Source: Atopomonas hussainii (GTDB taxonomy: Bacteria; Pseudomonadota; Gammaproteobacteria; Pseudomonadales; Pseudomonadaceae). From it: a stretch of 59,151 nt of DNA. The notes beneath the pieces were generated by a model. That model searched no databases, was not told the origin of the DNA, and saw only the letters and a program-made list of their open reading frames with translations. The stretch lies in assembly GCF_900109735.1 (NCBI RefSeq), contig NZ_FOAS01000019.1:1-59151 (forward strand), given 5' to 3'. Both the position numbers and the translations under genes were made by a program. Positions 8,610 to 18,332 of the stretch are shown here, in pieces. The first letter of the stretch is position 1. Every line of letters begins with the position of its first letter.

Positions 8610-10511
8610 ATGAGTCATCAGTCTGATTTGATCGGCCAGGACATCCTTGCCTACCTGGCCCAACACGAACGCAAAGAGCTGCTGCGCTTCTTAACCTGCG
8701 GCAACGTCGATGACGGCAAGAGCACCTTAATTGGTCGCCTGCTGCACGACTCAAAAATGATCTATGAAGATCATATGGAAGCCATCACCCGCGACTCGAA
8801 GAAAGTCGGCACCACCGGCGAAGAGGTCGACTTGGCCCTGCTGGTCGACGGCCTGCAAGCCGAGCGCGAGCAAGGCATCACCATCGACGTGGCGTACCGT
8901 TATTTCAGCACCGCCAAGCGCAAGTTCATCATCGCCGACACCCCCGGCCACGAGCAGTACACGCGCAACATGGCCACCGGTGCCTCGACCTGTGACTTGG
9001 CGATCATCTTGGTCGACGCCCGTTACGGCGTGCAGACGCAAACCCGTCGCCACAGCTTTATTGCCTCGCTGTTGGGCATCAAGCACTTGGTCGTGGCCGT
9101 CAACAAGATGGACCTGCTGGGCTTCGATCAGGCCGTGTTCGACAAGATTCAAGCCGATTATCTGGCCTTCGCCGATCAGCTAAACCTGAATAAATACGGC
9201 ATCCAGTTCGTGCCCATGTCGGCGCTTAAAGGCGACAACGTGGTCAACCGCAGCGAACAAGCGCCGTGGTATCAGGGCCCGACCCTGATGGAGATTCTCG
9301 AAAGCGTCGAGATTGCCGCCGACCGTAACCTCACCGACATGCGCTTCCCGGTGCAGTACGTGAACCGCCCGAACCTGAACTTCCGTGGCTTCTGCGGCAC
9401 CTTGGCCTCGGGCCTAGTGAACAAAGGCGACGAGGTGGTGGTGCTGCCGTCGGGCAAGTCCAGCCGTGTGAAGAGCATCGTGACTCACGATGGTGAGTTG
9501 GAGCAGGCCACCCCAGGGCAAGCGATTACCTTGACCCTGGAAGACGAGATCGACGTATCGCGCGGCGACATGCTGGTGCACGTTGATAACCGTCCGCAAA
9601 TTGGCGATAGCTTCGAAGCTATGCTGGTGTGGATGGGTGAAGAACCCATGCGCCCAGGCAAAAAATACGATTTCAAGCGCGCCACCAGCTACGTGCCGGG
9701 CAGCATCCCGAGCATCGTGCATCGCGTGGATGTGAACACCTTGGAAGAAAGCGCCGCCAGCGAACTGGCGCTGAACGAGATTGGCAAGATCAAGGTCAGC
9801 CTGGACGCCCCGATTGCTTTCGACGGCTATGCGCAAAACCGCACCAGCGGTGCGTTTATCGTGATCGACCGTCTGACTAACGTCACCGTCGGCGCCGGCA
9901 TGATCATCGCCGACCCGCTGGCTGGGCAGAACACCGCTGGCCATCACGGCAAGTCGGCGCATGTTTCCAGCGAAGAACGCGCCGCGCGCTTTGGTCAGCA
10001 GCCTGCCACTGTGCTGTTCTCGGGCCTCTCGGGCGCGGGTAAGAGCACCTTGGCTTATGCCGTCGAGCGCAAGCTGTTCGACATGGGCCGTGCCGTGTAC
10101 GTGCTGGATGGCCAGAACCTGCGTAAAGACATCAACAAAGGTCTGGAGCAAGATCGCAGCGGCCGTAACGAAAACTGGCAGCGCGGCGCACGCATCGCCA
10201 AGCAGTTCAACGAAGCCGGTTTGATCAGTCTGTGTGCCTTCGTAGCGCCGAATGCCGAAGGCCGTGAAGCGGCCAAGGCGATTGTCGGTGCCGAGCGCCT
10301 GCTGACGGTGTACGTGCAAGCGTCGCCAGAGGCTTGCCGTGAGCGTGATCCGCAAGGCCTGTACGCCGCCGGTAAGGACAACATCCCCGGTGAGTCCTTC
10401 CCCTACGACGTGCCGCTGGATGCCGATCTGGTGATCGACACCCAAAGCACCAGCGTCGAAGAGGGCGTTAAGCAGGTACTGGCGGCGCTGAAAGCGCGCG
10501 GTAGTCTGTAA
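8610..10511 (+). CDS. cysNC: Fused sulfate adenylyltransferase subunit 1 / APS kinase
   Basis: This bifunctional protein has 633 residues. The N-terminal CysN part is an EF-Tu-like GTPase that drives ATP sulfurylase: GNVDDGKST (31-39), [12 protein letters not shown] and NKMDL are the G1, G3 and G4 motifs. The C-terminal CysC part (about 455-633) is APS kinase with the P-loop GLSGAGKST near 472-480, making PAPS. The fusion is usual in Pseudomonas. It forms an operon with cysD and ends at a clear terminator. Confidence 0.96.
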   Translation: MSHQSDLIGQDILAYLAQHERKELLRFLTCGNVDDGKSTLIGRLLHDSKMIYEDHMEAITRDSKKVGTTGEEVDLALLVDGLQAEREQGITIDVAYRYFSTAKRKFIIADTPGHEQYTRNMATGASTCDLAIILVDARYGVQTQTRRHSFIASLLGIKHLVVAVNKMDLLGFDQAVFDKIQADYLAFADQLNLNKYGIQFVPMSALKGDNVVNRSEQAPWYQGPTLMEILESVEIAADRNLTDMRFPVQYVNRPNLNFRGFCGTLASGLVNKGDEVVVLPSGKSSRVKSIVTHDGELEQATPGQAITLTLEDEIDVSRGDMLVHVDNRPQIGDSFEAMLVWMGEEPMRPGKKYDFKRATSYVPGSIPSIVHRVDVNTLEESAASELALNEIGKIKVSLDAPIAFDGYAQNRTSGAFIVIDRLTNVTVGAGMIIADPLAGQNTAGHHGKSAHVSSEERAARFGQQPATVLFSGLSGAGKSTLAYAVERKLFDMGRAVYVLDGQNLRKDINKGLEQDRSGRNENWQRGARIAKQFNEAGLISLCAFVAPNAEGREAAKAIVGAERLLTVYVQASPEACRERDPQGLYAAGKDNIPGESFPYDVPLDADLVIDTQSTSVEEGVKQVLAALKARGSL

Positions 10512-10569
10512 CCGGATGTTGCCGAGCGCTGGTGTGTCTAACGCGCTCAGGTAAGCTGTTCTCCGGATG

Positions 10570-10597
10570 AAAGCCGCAGCCTTGTGCTGCGGCTTTT
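10570..10597 (+). terminator. Rho-independent terminator after cysNC
   Basis: The stem AAAGCCGCAGC / GCTGCGGCTTTT has a five-base loop and ends in four T. It lies about 60 bases after the cysNC stop. Confidence 0.85.
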
Positions 10598-10626
10598 CTA
10601 TGTCTGTTGCCTATTGAGGTTGGCCC

Positions 10627-11922
10627 GTGGAAGTCTTGATTCTGGTGCTGTTGATTGTGCTCAACGGTGTGTTTGCTATGTCGGAGATCGCCTTGGTGGC
10701 GGCGCGGCGCGCACGCCTGATGAAGCTCAGCGCCGATGGTGACGGCGGCGCGCGGGTGGCCTTAAAACTGGCCGAAGACCCGACGCGGTTTATGTCCACG
10801 GTGCAGATCGGCATCACCTCGATTGGCGTGCTTAACGGTATTTTTGGTGAGGCCGTGCTGGCCGCACCACTGGCGCAGTGGTTTATCGCCCAAGGCATGG
10901 CGGCGAAAACCGCCAGCGTGCTGGCCACGGTGTCTGTGGTGGTGGTAATTACCTACGTGTCGATTGTGGTCGGCGAGCTGGTGCCCAAACGTATCGGCCA
11001 GATGCAGGCCGAGCGCATCGCGCGGTTGGTGGCGCGGCCCATGCAGTGGCTGGCGTTTATCACTCGGCCGTTTGTCATGCTGCTTAGCGCCTCCACCCAT
11101 GCGCTGCTGCGTTTGCTGGGCGTGGCGCAGCGCAAGGATGCCGGTGCCATCGAAGAAGAAATCCATGCCCTGCTCGATGAGGGCACCGAAAGCGGCGAAA
11201 TTGAACGCCAGCAGCATACTATGTTGCGCAACGTGTTCCGCCTCGATGACCGCGAGCTGGGAACGCTGATGGTGCACCGTGCCGATATTCAGGCGGTGGA
11301 TTTGCACAAGCCGCTGGCCGATAACTTGGCGGTGGTCGTGGCTGCGCCGCATGTGTGCTTTCCTGTGTGTGAGGGCGGGCTGGATCGCATTGTCGGCTTA
11401 GTGCAAAGCAAGCAAGTGCTGGCCTGTTTGGCCCAAGGGCAAACGCCAGACTTCGCCGCGCTGCTGCAACCGGGCGTGTTTGTGCCGGAAAGCCTCACCG
11501 CGCTGGAGCTGTTAGCGCGCTTTCAGCAAGACAACCTGAGCATGGCCTTCGTGGTGGGTGAGTACGGCGACTTCGTCGGCTTAGTCACCCTGCGTGATCT
11601 GCTTGAAGCGGTTACCGGCGAATTTACCCCCAGCAATCAAGATGACGCGTGGGCGCTGCAGCGCAGCGACGGCACCTGGCTGCTCGACGGCAGTATTCCC
11701 GTGCCCGAGCTGCAAGATTGCTTAGGCCTGCGCAGCCTGCCCGAGCAAGGGCAAACCCGTTACCACACCTTGGCAGGCCTGTTCATGGTGCTCGCCGGCC
11801 GCTTACCGCAAGAAGGCGACAGCGTGCACTGGCAGGGCTGGCAGCTGGAAGTGGTGGATATGGATGGGCGGCGTATCGATAAAGTGCTGGCCACGCCTGA
11901 GGCGCTTGCCGAGGAAGATTAA
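10627..11922 (+). CDS. CNNM/CorC (hemolysin C)-family membrane protein
   Basis: This 431-residue protein has the three-part build of the CNNM/CorC family: an N-terminal DUF21 membrane domain (about 1-170, starting with a strongly hydrophobic segment and the NGVFAMSEIALVAARRARL block), a CBS pair (about 195-315) and a C-terminal CorC_HlyC domain (about 335-425). Relatives take part in magnesium or cobalt efflux; hemolysin is a historical name. The start is GTG at 10627 with GAGG 7 bases upstream. Its stop overlaps that of the converging diguanylate cyclase gene by three bases. Substrate is unknown. Confidence 0.85.
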   Translation: MEVLILVLLIVLNGVFAMSEIALVAARRARLMKLSADGDGGARVALKLAEDPTRFMSTVQIGITSIGVLNGIFGEAVLAAPLAQWFIAQGMAAKTASVLATVSVVVVITYVSIVVGELVPKRIGQMQAERIARLVARPMQWLAFITRPFVMLLSASTHALLRLLGVAQRKDAGAIEEEIHALLDEGTESGEIERQQHTMLRNVFRLDDRELGTLMVHRADIQAVDLHKPLADNLAVVVAAPHVCFPVCEGGLDRIVGLVQSKQVLACLAQGQTPDFAALLQPGVFVPESLTALELLARFQQDNLSMAFVVGEYGDFVGLVTLRDLLEAVTGEFTPSNQDDAWALQRSDGTWLLDGSIPVPELQDCLGLRSLPEQGQTRYHTLAGLFMVLAGRLPQEGDSVHWQGWQLEVVDMDGRRIDKVLATPEALAEED

Positions 11923-13319
11923 GGCTCGCCGTCGTGCGGCGAGAAACAGCACAGCCGATTGCGCCCGGCATCTTTGGCTTGATACAGGGCCTGATCGGCT
12001 TGTTTTAGTAACGCCTCTAGGGCTAGCGGCGTTTGGTTTTCCGCAAAACTTAAGCCGATACTAACAGTCAGAGGGGCGTAGGCTTGTTCTGCGCAGCTTT
12101 GCGCGATGCTTTCACGCAAGCGGTCGAGGCTTTCTTCGCCAATCAAGCGGCTTGGGCAGAGCATGCTAATGGCAAATTCTTCACCGCCCAAGCGCCCGAG
12201 AACGTCCTCTTGGCGAAGTCCCTGACGCAAGGCTTGGGCAACGTGCAGCAGGGCTTGATCGCCTACGTCGTGGCCGAATTGGTCATTGATGCGCTTGAAA
12301 TGGTCTACATCCACAATCGCGACTGCTAAGCAGGACGCGCCCCGGCGCATGCGTGCCAGCTGCTGTTGGCTTTGCTCAAAGAAGGCTTTGCGATTGGCGA
12401 GTCCGGTTAGGGGATCTTCATGGGCCATGCGCAGTAGTTGTGTATTGCTTTGCCGGAGCGCTTCAGTGCGTTCGTTCAGTACATTCTGCAGTTCTTGTTT
12501 GAGGGTGCGTAGGTCGCTGTTGCGCTGCTCTAGTGCTGCCTCATAGTGCGTGCTTAAGGTGACGTCGCGCTCAATCGCGGCGAAGTGGGTCACCTCGCCA
12601 AAGCGATTTTTTAGCGGAATGATGTGCAGCTCTAGCCAATAAGGTTGGCCCGTTTTCGAGTAGTTAAGAATCTTCTCTTGGCAGGGCTCGCGGCGCTTAA
12701 GTGCGGCGTGAATCCGTGCTGTTGTGTCGCGATCGGTGTCTTTGCCTTGCAGGATGCGTGGCGTTTCGCCCAACACTTCTTTCGCGCTGTAACCGGTCAG
12801 TTGCTCGAAGGCTTTGTTGACGTAAACGATTTTCGGGCCAAAAGGGGCGTCGATGTTATCGGCCTCAGTGACCACCACGATATCTTGCGTGTTATGCAGG
12901 ATGTCTTCGAATGAGAACAAATTCTTCTTGTCGGTGATGTCCACGAAGCTGACCACGATAAAACCGTGGCCATCACGCAGATCTCCCTCGCAGTAGGCGT
13001 TAACGCTGAACCACGAAATGTCTTGGTGCTGGCTATCCACCACGCCGAGCACTTCGTTGTACAAAGGTTGCTGGTTGCGTTGCACGCGGCTTACCGGATA
13101 GTCGTCTACCGGCAGCGTGTTGTTGTGCTCATCGATAAAGCGCCACTGCGGGTCTAGGGCGTCTTTACCGATGATTTGGTTGTAGGTCAGGCGCAACAGG
13201 CGCAGTGCCACCGGGTTGGCATAAACGATAGACGTATCGTGAGCATGAATGACGACGCCAATGTTGGCGTTTTCCAACAGGTTGAGCAGCTTGACGCGTT
13301 CTAGGCTCGGCACATTCAT
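11919..13319 (-). CDS. PAS-PAS-GGDEF diguanylate cyclase
   Basis: This 466-residue protein should make cyclic di-GMP in the cytoplasm; there is no membrane segment. The order is PAS (about 5-130), a second LOV-like PAS (about 140-255), a coiled-coil linker (255-295) and GGDEF (about 296-460). The active site is GGEEF at 378-382, and the RQED at 369-372 is the product-inhibition I-site (RxxD five residues upstream). The second PAS has the GETPRILQGKDTD block of short LOV proteins, but Pro187 replaces the photoactive cysteine of the NCRFLQ motif, so blue-light sensing by adduct formation is unlikely. It is monocistronic and converges with the CorC-family gene. Confidence 0.92.
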   Translation of the reverse strand: MNVPSLERVKLLNLLENANIGVVIHAHDTSIVYANPVALRLLRLTYNQIIGKDALDPQWRFIDEHNNTLPVDDYPVSRVQRNQQPLYNEVLGVVDSQHQDISWFSVNAYCEGDLRDGHGFIVVSFVDITDKKNLFSFEDILHNTQDIVVVTEADNIDAPFGPKIVYVNKAFEQLTGYSAKEVLGETPRILQGKDTDRDTTARIHAALKRREPCQEKILNYSKTGQPYWLELHIIPLKNRFGEVTHFAAIERDVTLSTHYEAALEQRNSDLRTLKQELQNVLNERTEALRQSNTQLLRMAHEDPLTGLANRKAFFEQSQQQLARMRRGASCLAVAIVDVDHFKRINDQFGHDVGDQALLHVAQALRQGLRQEDVLGRLGGEEFAISMLCPSRLIGEESLDRLRESIAQSCAEQAYAPLTVSIGLSFAENQTPLALEALLKQADQALYQAKDAGRNRLCCFSPHDGEP

Positions 13320-13383
13320 CGCTACGTCTCAAGACAATGGCCCTGTAAACACTATAGCTGCGTGTTCGACTGGCTAAGCGCCA

Positions 13384-14325
13384 TTAGTCGTGCCGTCGAT
13401 ACTGCGCCGGCGTTTGCCCGGTGAGCTGTTTAAACACTTTGGCGAGGCTGGCGCGTTCTTGATAGCCGACCTGTTCGGCGATGTGTTCCAAGCTCATCTG
13501 GCCTTGGCGCAACAGGCTTTGTGCGGCGGCCACACGCAAGCGTTGCTGGTAAGCGCCGGGCGTCATGTTCAGGTGTTGGCGAAACAACCGCAGTAGGGTG
13601 CGCGTTGAGCAGTGGCAGGTCGCGGCCAGCTGCTCTAAGGCCAGGGGCTGCGCATAATGTTGCTGTAAGTACTGCTGGGCCTGAGCGAGCACGGGTTGGT
13701 CGTGTGCGGTGGCCGGCAGCAAGCTGCCAAAGCGTTGTTGGCTGCCGCGACCGTAATCAAACACCAGCAGATCGGCCACTTGCTGGGCGAGGGCGCTGCC
13801 GCCTTGGCGCGCAATCAGGTGCAGGCATAAGTCGAGCATGGCTTGCGCGCCGGCAGAGCTAAAGCGCTGGCCATCGGCGCAATACAGCGCATCGGCGCAC
13901 ACTTGCACGGCGGGAAAGTTCTGCCGCAGCTGTTCGGCCAACCGCCAATGGGTGGTCGCACGATGGCCATCGAATTGCCCAGCGGCGGCGAGCAGAAAGG
14001 CCCCGCTGCACAAGCTGGCGCGTTGTTGCGGGCTGTCGGCGGTCTGCCGCAGCCAGTCGATCAGTTGGCTTTGCGCGGCAATCACCCGCTCGGGGCGTGC
14101 GCCAATCGCGGGGATCAATAACAAGTCAGCGTCTGCCGCGCTGGGCAGTGCGCCGTCTACTGGCATCTGGCACCAATCCAGCGCCACTGGGAGCCCATCG
14201 TTACTCACGCGGCGCAGGGTGAACAGCGTGCGCCCTGCGCATTGGTTGGCCAGTTGCAGGGCATCTAAGGTCAGGCTGATGCTGGCGCTTAAGGTGTGCT
14301 GGGCAATCCAGATGGCAACGTGCAT
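13384..14325 (-). CDS. GlxA/FtrA-type regulator: DJ-1/PfpI domain plus AraC HTH
   Basis: This transcriptional regulator has 313 residues. The N-terminal half (1-180) is a DJ-1/PfpI (class I glutamine amidotransferase-like) domain with the nucleophile-elbow segment ASLCSGAFLLAAAG and Cys106; in such regulators it senses a ligand and is usually not catalytic. The C-terminal 100 residues are an AraC-type double helix-turn-helix with the ending QTPAQYRR. It is divergent from the NTF2-like gene (14449), which it may control. The effector is unknown. Confidence 0.88.
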   Translation of the reverse strand: MHVAIWIAQHTLSASISLTLDALQLANQCAGRTLFTLRRVSNDGLPVALDWCQMPVDGALPSAADADLLLIPAIGARPERVIAAQSQLIDWLRQTADSPQQRASLCSGAFLLAAAGQFDGHRATTHWRLAEQLRQNFPAVQVCADALYCADGQRFSSAGAQAMLDLCLHLIARQGGSALAQQVADLLVFDYGRGSQQRFGSLLPATAHDQPVLAQAQQYLQQHYAQPLALEQLAATCHCSTRTLLRLFRQHLNMTPGAYQQRLRVAAAQSLLRQGQMSLEHIAEQVGYQERASLAKVFKQLTGQTPAQYRRHD

Positions 14326-14448
14326 GGCTCAAGGCTGTGTGGCGAAATCAAACACAAGATAGTCAATAGCGACGCTATAGGCCAGCGCGAAAATCCGTCA
14401 CACTGGTGCCCACTTTGCTTACTTAGCTCATTTCACAGGGCAGACGTT

Positions 14449-14922
14449 ATGACTCAGCACCCGAATGCCGAACTCATCCAGCGCTTTTACAGCGCCTTTC
14501 AGCAGCTTGATAGCCGCAGTATGGCGACGTGTTATCACCCCCAGGTGCGTTTTAGCGACCCGGCGTTTCAGGGCCTGCAAGGCCAGGCCGCTGCGGGTAT
14601 GTGGCACATGTTGTGTGCCCGCGCAGAGGACTTTTCCCTCACCTTTGAGGTGCTACAGGCCGATAGCCAACAAGGCCGGGCGCGTTGGGTGGCCAGCTAT
14701 CGCTTTAGCCAAACCGGGCGGCGTGTGGTGAATCACATTGAAGCCGAGTTTCGTTTCGCCGATGGCTTGATCATCGAACACCGTGATCACTTCAATCTGT
14801 GGCGCTGGAGTGCTCAAGCACTGGGCCTTAAGGGGCTTTTGCTGGGTTGGCTGCCGCCGGTGCAAAAGGCCATCAGCACTAAAGCCATGGCCGGCTTGGC
14901 GCAGTGGCAGCGTGCTCAGTAG
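14449..14922 (+). CDS. SnoaL-like/NTF2-fold protein
   Basis: This 157-residue protein is a single NTF2-like (SnoaL-type) domain: NAELIQRFYSAFQQLD at the start, CYHPQVRFSDPAF, and the hydrophobic sheet ending RDHFNLWRWSAQALG. The family includes isomerases, hydrolases and binding proteins, so the reaction cannot be named. The ATG at 14449 gives a family-length product; only a weak AGGG lies upstream. It is divergent from the DJ-1/AraC regulator and followed 61 bases later by a GST-like gene. Confidence 0.78.
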   Translation: MTQHPNAELIQRFYSAFQQLDSRSMATCYHPQVRFSDPAFQGLQGQAAAGMWHMLCARAEDFSLTFEVLQADSQQGRARWVASYRFSQTGRRVVNHIEAEFRFADGLIIEHRDHFNLWRWSAQALGLKGLLLGWLPPVQKAISTKAMAGLAQWQRAQ

Positions 14923-14983
14923 GCCAACGCTAAGGCATAAGCTGGTAGGCTGTCGGGCACACCTCACAGCCAAGGATGTGCCC

Positions 14984-15682
14984 ATGATTACCCTCTATCA
15001 GTTTCCCGCTGCGTTTGGTTTGCCGAATCCCAGTGCGTTTTGCTTAAAGCTGGAAACCTTTTTGCGCTTGGCCGGCTTGCCCTATCAGGTCAAAGACCTT
15101 ACCGATCCGCGTAAAGCGCCCAAAGCCAAGCTGCCGATGATTGATTTGGATGGCGAGCGCCTGTGCGACTCGGCGCATATCCAAGCGCGCTTGACGAGCC
15201 AGTTTAAGCTTGAACTCGACGCCCAGCGCAGCCCCCAACAGCGCGGCCAAGATGTGGCCCTGACACGCCTGTTGGATGAACATTTCTACTGGTTGGTGGT
15301 GTACTTCCGCTGGCTGGACGATGACGCGTGGCCGCGCCTGTGCCCGCAGTTTTTTGGCCATCTTCCCGCGCCGCTAAAATGGCTGGTGCCGAAAGTGGCG
15401 CGTGCGCAGGTGCGCCGCGACCTGCAAGGGCAGGGCTTGGGGCGGCATAGCCCGGCAGAGCTGTTGGCGTTTGCCCGTAGCGACCTGCAAGCCTGTGCCG
15501 ACTTGCTCGGCGAGCAGGCGTTTTTCGGCGGGCAAGCCCCGTCTAGTGTGGATGCCTGCGCTTACGGCCATCTGGCCAACGCATTGACGAGCAGCTTTAA
15601 AACCCCGTTGGATGCGCTGGGCAGCGAATTCCCCACCCTCACGGCGTACTGCCAACGCATGCAGGCGCGTCTGTGGCCGTAA
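14984..15682 (+). CDS. Glutathione S-transferase-family protein (Faxc/metaxin-like)
   Basis: This 232-residue protein has a GST fold: an N-terminal thioredoxin-like domain ([32 protein letters not shown]) and an all-helical C-terminal domain. The start resembles the Faxc/metaxin branch, with a proline- and serine-rich first loop instead of a classic catalytic Tyr/Ser motif. Activity and substrate are unknown. The ATG at 14984 follows AAGGATGTGCCC. Its 3' end overlaps the start of the GIY-YIG gene by 10 bases, so the two are probably co-translated. Confidence 0.82.
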   Translation: MITLYQFPAAFGLPNPSAFCLKLETFLRLAGLPYQVKDLTDPRKAPKAKLPMIDLDGERLCDSAHIQARLTSQFKLELDAQRSPQQRGQDVALTRLLDEHFYWLVVYFRWLDDDAWPRLCPQFFGHLPAPLKWLVPKVARAQVRRDLQGQGLGRHSPAELLAFARSDLQACADLLGEQAFFGGQAPSSVDACAYGHLANALTSSFKTPLDALGSEFPTLTAYCQRMQARLWP

Positions 15683-15945
15683 CGTGGTACGTGTATCTGG
15701 TGCGGGCGCAGAACAACGCTTTGTACTGCGGCATCAGCCCCGACCCGGATAAGCGCTTCGCCCAGCACCAAAGCGGGCGCGGCGCGCGCTTTTTTGCCAC
15801 CAGCCCCGCGCAGGCTTTGGTGTACCGCGAAGCCTGCGCGGATAAATCCACCGCGTTAAAGCGCGAGCGGGCGATTAAAGCGCTAAAAAAAGCCGCCAAA
15901 GAGGCGTTAGTGCTGTCCGCTGCTAATGGATTTACAGCACCTTAA
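15673..15945 (+). CDS. GIY-YIG domain protein (UPF0213/YhbQ type)
   Basis: This small protein (90 residues) is a single GIY-YIG nuclease domain. The signature appears as [17 protein letters not shown] near the start, with the conserved Arg of [15 protein letters not shown] and the late Glu/Lys-rich helix [11 protein letters not shown]. YhbQ relatives are described as DNA-active nucleases; a role in DNA damage is suggested for some. The start is GTG at 15673, overlapping the preceding GST-like gene by 10 bases in another frame. Confidence 0.88.
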   Translation: MAVTWYVYLVRAQNNALYCGISPDPDKRFAQHQSGRGARFFATSPAQALVYREACADKSTALKRERAIKALKKAAKEALVLSAANGFTAP

Positions 15946-16071
15946 GTCACTCGCGGCGGTAGTCTGTGCGGCCATGGACATGGTTATGCCGGGCTATTTT
16001 TCCTGCCGCGCGACGCGGCTTAAGCGGTCAGTCGCGCTATGCTCAGGCTTTCTGGCTAAAGGATGCCCGCC

Positions 16072-17010
16072 ATGCATGAGTTGATTTTGCATCACTACCC
16101 GCAATCGCCGTTTGCCGAGAAGGCCCGGTTACTGTTGGGCTTTAAGCAGCTGTCGTGGCGTTCGGTGCTGATCCCGCCGATCATGCCCAAGCCGGATCTC
16201 ACCGCGCTGACTGGCGGCTACCGCAAGACTCCGGTGCTGCAAGTGGGCGCCGATATTTATTGTGATACGGCGTTAATCGCCCGGCGTTTGGAGGCGGAAA
16301 AACACACCCCCGCGCTGTTCCCCGAAGGGCAGGAGCTTGCTGTCAGCGCCATGGCCGCTTGGGCCGATTCGACGTTGTTTCTGCATGCAGTGGCGCTGGC
16401 CTTTCAACCCGAGGCCATCGCTTTGCGTATGGCCAGCATGCCGCCAGAGATGGCGCAGGCGTTTATCAAAGACCGCCAAGGCTTGTTCAGTGGCGGCAGT
16501 GCGCAGCGGGTGCCGCTAGAGCAGGCCAAGCAGCACTGGCCCACTTTTATGCAGCGTCTTAGCCAGCAATTAGCACGTGGGGCCGGGGATTATCTGCTGG
16601 GCGAGCCAAGCTTGGCGGATATCGCCATGGCACACCCGGTGTGGTTCCTCATGCAAAACCCAGTCACCGCGCCGTTGGTGGATGGCGATGAGACCATCAA
16701 TGCTTGGTACCAGCGGGTGATGGCCTTTGGGCATGGTGCGTTCGAGCCGCTTAAAGGCGACGAGGCGGTGGCGATTGCCGCGCAGGCGACCCCGCAAGCC
16801 TTGCCTGATACGCCAGTATGGCCTTTGCCGGGCGTTACGCTGGGGCAAACCGTGCAGGTTGCGGCCAGCGATTACGGGGTGGATGCGGTGAGCGGCGAAC
16901 TGCTGCATGCTGATAGCGAAAGCCTGATTATTCGCCGCACCGACGAGCGCGCCGGCACTGTGCATGTGCACTTTCCGCGGATCAATTTTGTCGTAACGCC
17001 AGCGAACTAA
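16072..17010 (+). CDS. Glutathione S-transferase-family protein with C-terminal extension
   Basis: This 312-residue protein starts with a GST thioredoxin-like domain (LILHHYPQSPFAEKARLLLGF, followed by the YRKTPVLQVGADIYCDTALIARRL glutathione-site region), then a helical domain to about 225. A further 85-90 residues form a beta-rich tail not found in ordinary GSTs. The ATG at 16072 is preferred over 16063 because AAGGA lies 8 bases before it, while the upstream ATG sits inside that ribosome binding site. Substrate is unknown. Confidence 0.82.
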   Translation: MHELILHHYPQSPFAEKARLLLGFKQLSWRSVLIPPIMPKPDLTALTGGYRKTPVLQVGADIYCDTALIARRLEAEKHTPALFPEGQELAVSAMAAWADSTLFLHAVALAFQPEAIALRMASMPPEMAQAFIKDRQGLFSGGSAQRVPLEQAKQHWPTFMQRLSQQLARGAGDYLLGEPSLADIAMAHPVWFLMQNPVTAPLVDGDETINAWYQRVMAFGHGAFEPLKGDEAVAIAAQATPQALPDTPVWPLPGVTLGQTVQVAASDYGVDAVSGELLHADSESLIIRRTDERAGTVHVHFPRINFVVTPAN

Positions 17011-17025
17011 AAAGGCTGGGCAAAC

Positions 17026-17067
17026 CGGCACGGCTATGCAGACCTAGGTTGCTGTGGCGCCGTGCCG
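17026..17067. repeat. 9-bp inverted repeat after the second GST-like gene
   Basis: CGGCACGGC and GCCGTGCCG are perfect 9-bp arms separated by 24 bases. It lies just after the stop at 17010. A second hairpin (CCGCCC 17094-17099, GGGCGG 17117-17122, then TTTCTT) follows. Either may end the GST transcript; neither is a textbook terminator. Confidence 0.45.
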
Positions 17068-17174
17068 TAGCGGTAACACAGTGGCTTGATATGCCGCCCG
17101 TTTCCCGCCGTTGGATGGGCGGTTTCTTGAAAGGCCAGTACTTAGGCTGTGCGCTGGCTTTAAGGAGATTGCCC

Positions 17175-18176
17175 ATGTTTGCTGTGTTGCGTCTGGCGTT
17201 GCTCGGTGGCGCTTTGTTACTCACCGGTTGTGCCCAGAACCCCGCCGATTTACCCCTAACCCGCGAGCAAGCCGTGGCGCCGCCAGCGCTGCAATATCTT
17301 GGCGTGGGTGGTTACTTACTGCGCTGGCAGGGCGAGGCCATCGTCATGGCACCGTCGTTTTCTAACCCCGCCACATTGGGGCAGCCGCCGCTGATGGTCG
17401 AGGCCGATACGGCAAAGATCGATGAGCTGATGCCCGAGGCCGCCGATGTCAGCATGCTGCTGGTGGGGCATGCGCATTACGACCACCTGCTCGACGTGCC
17501 GCATGTGCTGAACAAGCACACCCCCAAGGCCAAAGTGTATGGCTCGAAAACCACCGGGCATATCTTGGCGGCAGCGGTTAAACGTGAGCGCATTGTCGAT
17601 GTGGAAAGCCACATGGCGGTGGGCACCTCGGCCGGGCAGTGGTTTTACTCACCGGAAAAACGCGTGCGCATCATGGCGATTAAAAGCGAGCACGCGCCGC
17701 ATTTCATGGGCATCAAGTTGCTCACCGGCGAGCTCAATGAAGACCTAACCAGCCTGCCGAAAAGCGTCTGGGGTTGGCCGGAGGGGCAAACGCTGGCCTT
17801 CTTGATTGACCTCTTGGATGAGCAAGGCGAGGTGCGTTACCGCATTCACTATCAAGATGCCGCCAGCACCGCGCCGCTGGGCTTGCCGCCGTTCTTGGCG
17901 GGCGATGTGAAACCGGTGGATGTGGCGATTCTGTGTGTTGGCGCGTGGGATCAAGTGCCGGCTTACCCCCAAGTGCTGCTCAAGCGCTTACAGCCGCGTC
18001 TAGCCGTGCTCGGCCACTGGGAAGACTTCTTCGGTAACGATCCACGTCAGCCACAAGGCCTGCGCTTGCAAGATATTCAGGCCATGGTGCGCATTACCCG
18101 CGAGAACCTGCCTGAGGGCGGCGAGTTAAAGCTGCCGGTGCCGTTTGCCCAGCTGGCCTTACCTGCACCGCAGTAA
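17175..18176 (+). CDS. Lipoprotein metallo-beta-lactamase-fold hydrolase
   Basis: This 333-residue protein begins with a lipoprotein signal (ALLGGALLLTGC, lipid-modified Cys at 19). The residue after the Cys is Ala, so outer-membrane sorting is expected. The MBL-fold metal motif HAHYDH is in LLVGHAHYDHLLDVPHVL, with a later LGHWEDFFG motif. The ATG at 17175 follows AAGGAG and gives the signal sequence; the upstream frame does not. Its substrate is unknown. A terminator follows directly. Confidence 0.85.
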   Translation: MFAVLRLALLGGALLLTGCAQNPADLPLTREQAVAPPALQYLGVGGYLLRWQGEAIVMAPSFSNPATLGQPPLMVEADTAKIDELMPEAADVSMLLVGHAHYDHLLDVPHVLNKHTPKAKVYGSKTTGHILAAAVKRERIVDVESHMAVGTSAGQWFYSPEKRVRIMAIKSEHAPHFMGIKLLTGELNEDLTSLPKSVWGWPEGQTLAFLIDLLDEQGEVRYRIHYQDAASTAPLGLPPFLAGDVKPVDVAILCVGAWDQVPAYPQVLLKRLQPRLAVLGHWEDFFGNDPRQPQGLRLQDIQAMVRITRENLPEGGELKLPVPFAQLALPAPQ

Positions 18177-18184
18177 GCTGTTGA

Positions 18185-18205
18185 GCGGGCAACTCCCGCG
18201 TTTTT
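18185..18205 (+). terminator. Rho-independent terminator after the MBL lipoprotein gene
   Basis: GCGGG, CAACT loop, CCCGC, then GTTTTT. The hairpin is short but correctly placed 9 bases after the stop. Confidence 0.7.
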
Positions 18206-18230
18206 AACAAAACAATCCGTGTTTTTGGCA

Positions 18231-18287
18231 AGACGCGCCGGCGCTGTGCCTCCGACAATCGGGGGCATACAGGCCGGCGCCGTCGTC
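18231..18287. repeat. Long imperfect inverted repeat upstream of putA
   Basis: Arms GCGCCGGC (18235-18242) and GCCGGCGC (18273-18280) are perfect. Pairing extends outward through AGACG / CGTCT with a bulge and inward through CTGTGCC / GGCATACAG imperfectly. It lies about 50-100 bases before putA. It could be an operator for a proline-responsive activator (PruR-type) or a leader hairpin. Confidence 0.5.
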
Positions 18288-18332
18288 TGCGTTGGCTATA
18301 ACAAGAGATAAGCCCCGCGCAGGACATGCCCC

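Noticed and set aside
9414-10445. 343-codon minus-strand frame within cysNC
   Set aside because: Antisense shadow of a strongly conserved gene; no domain.
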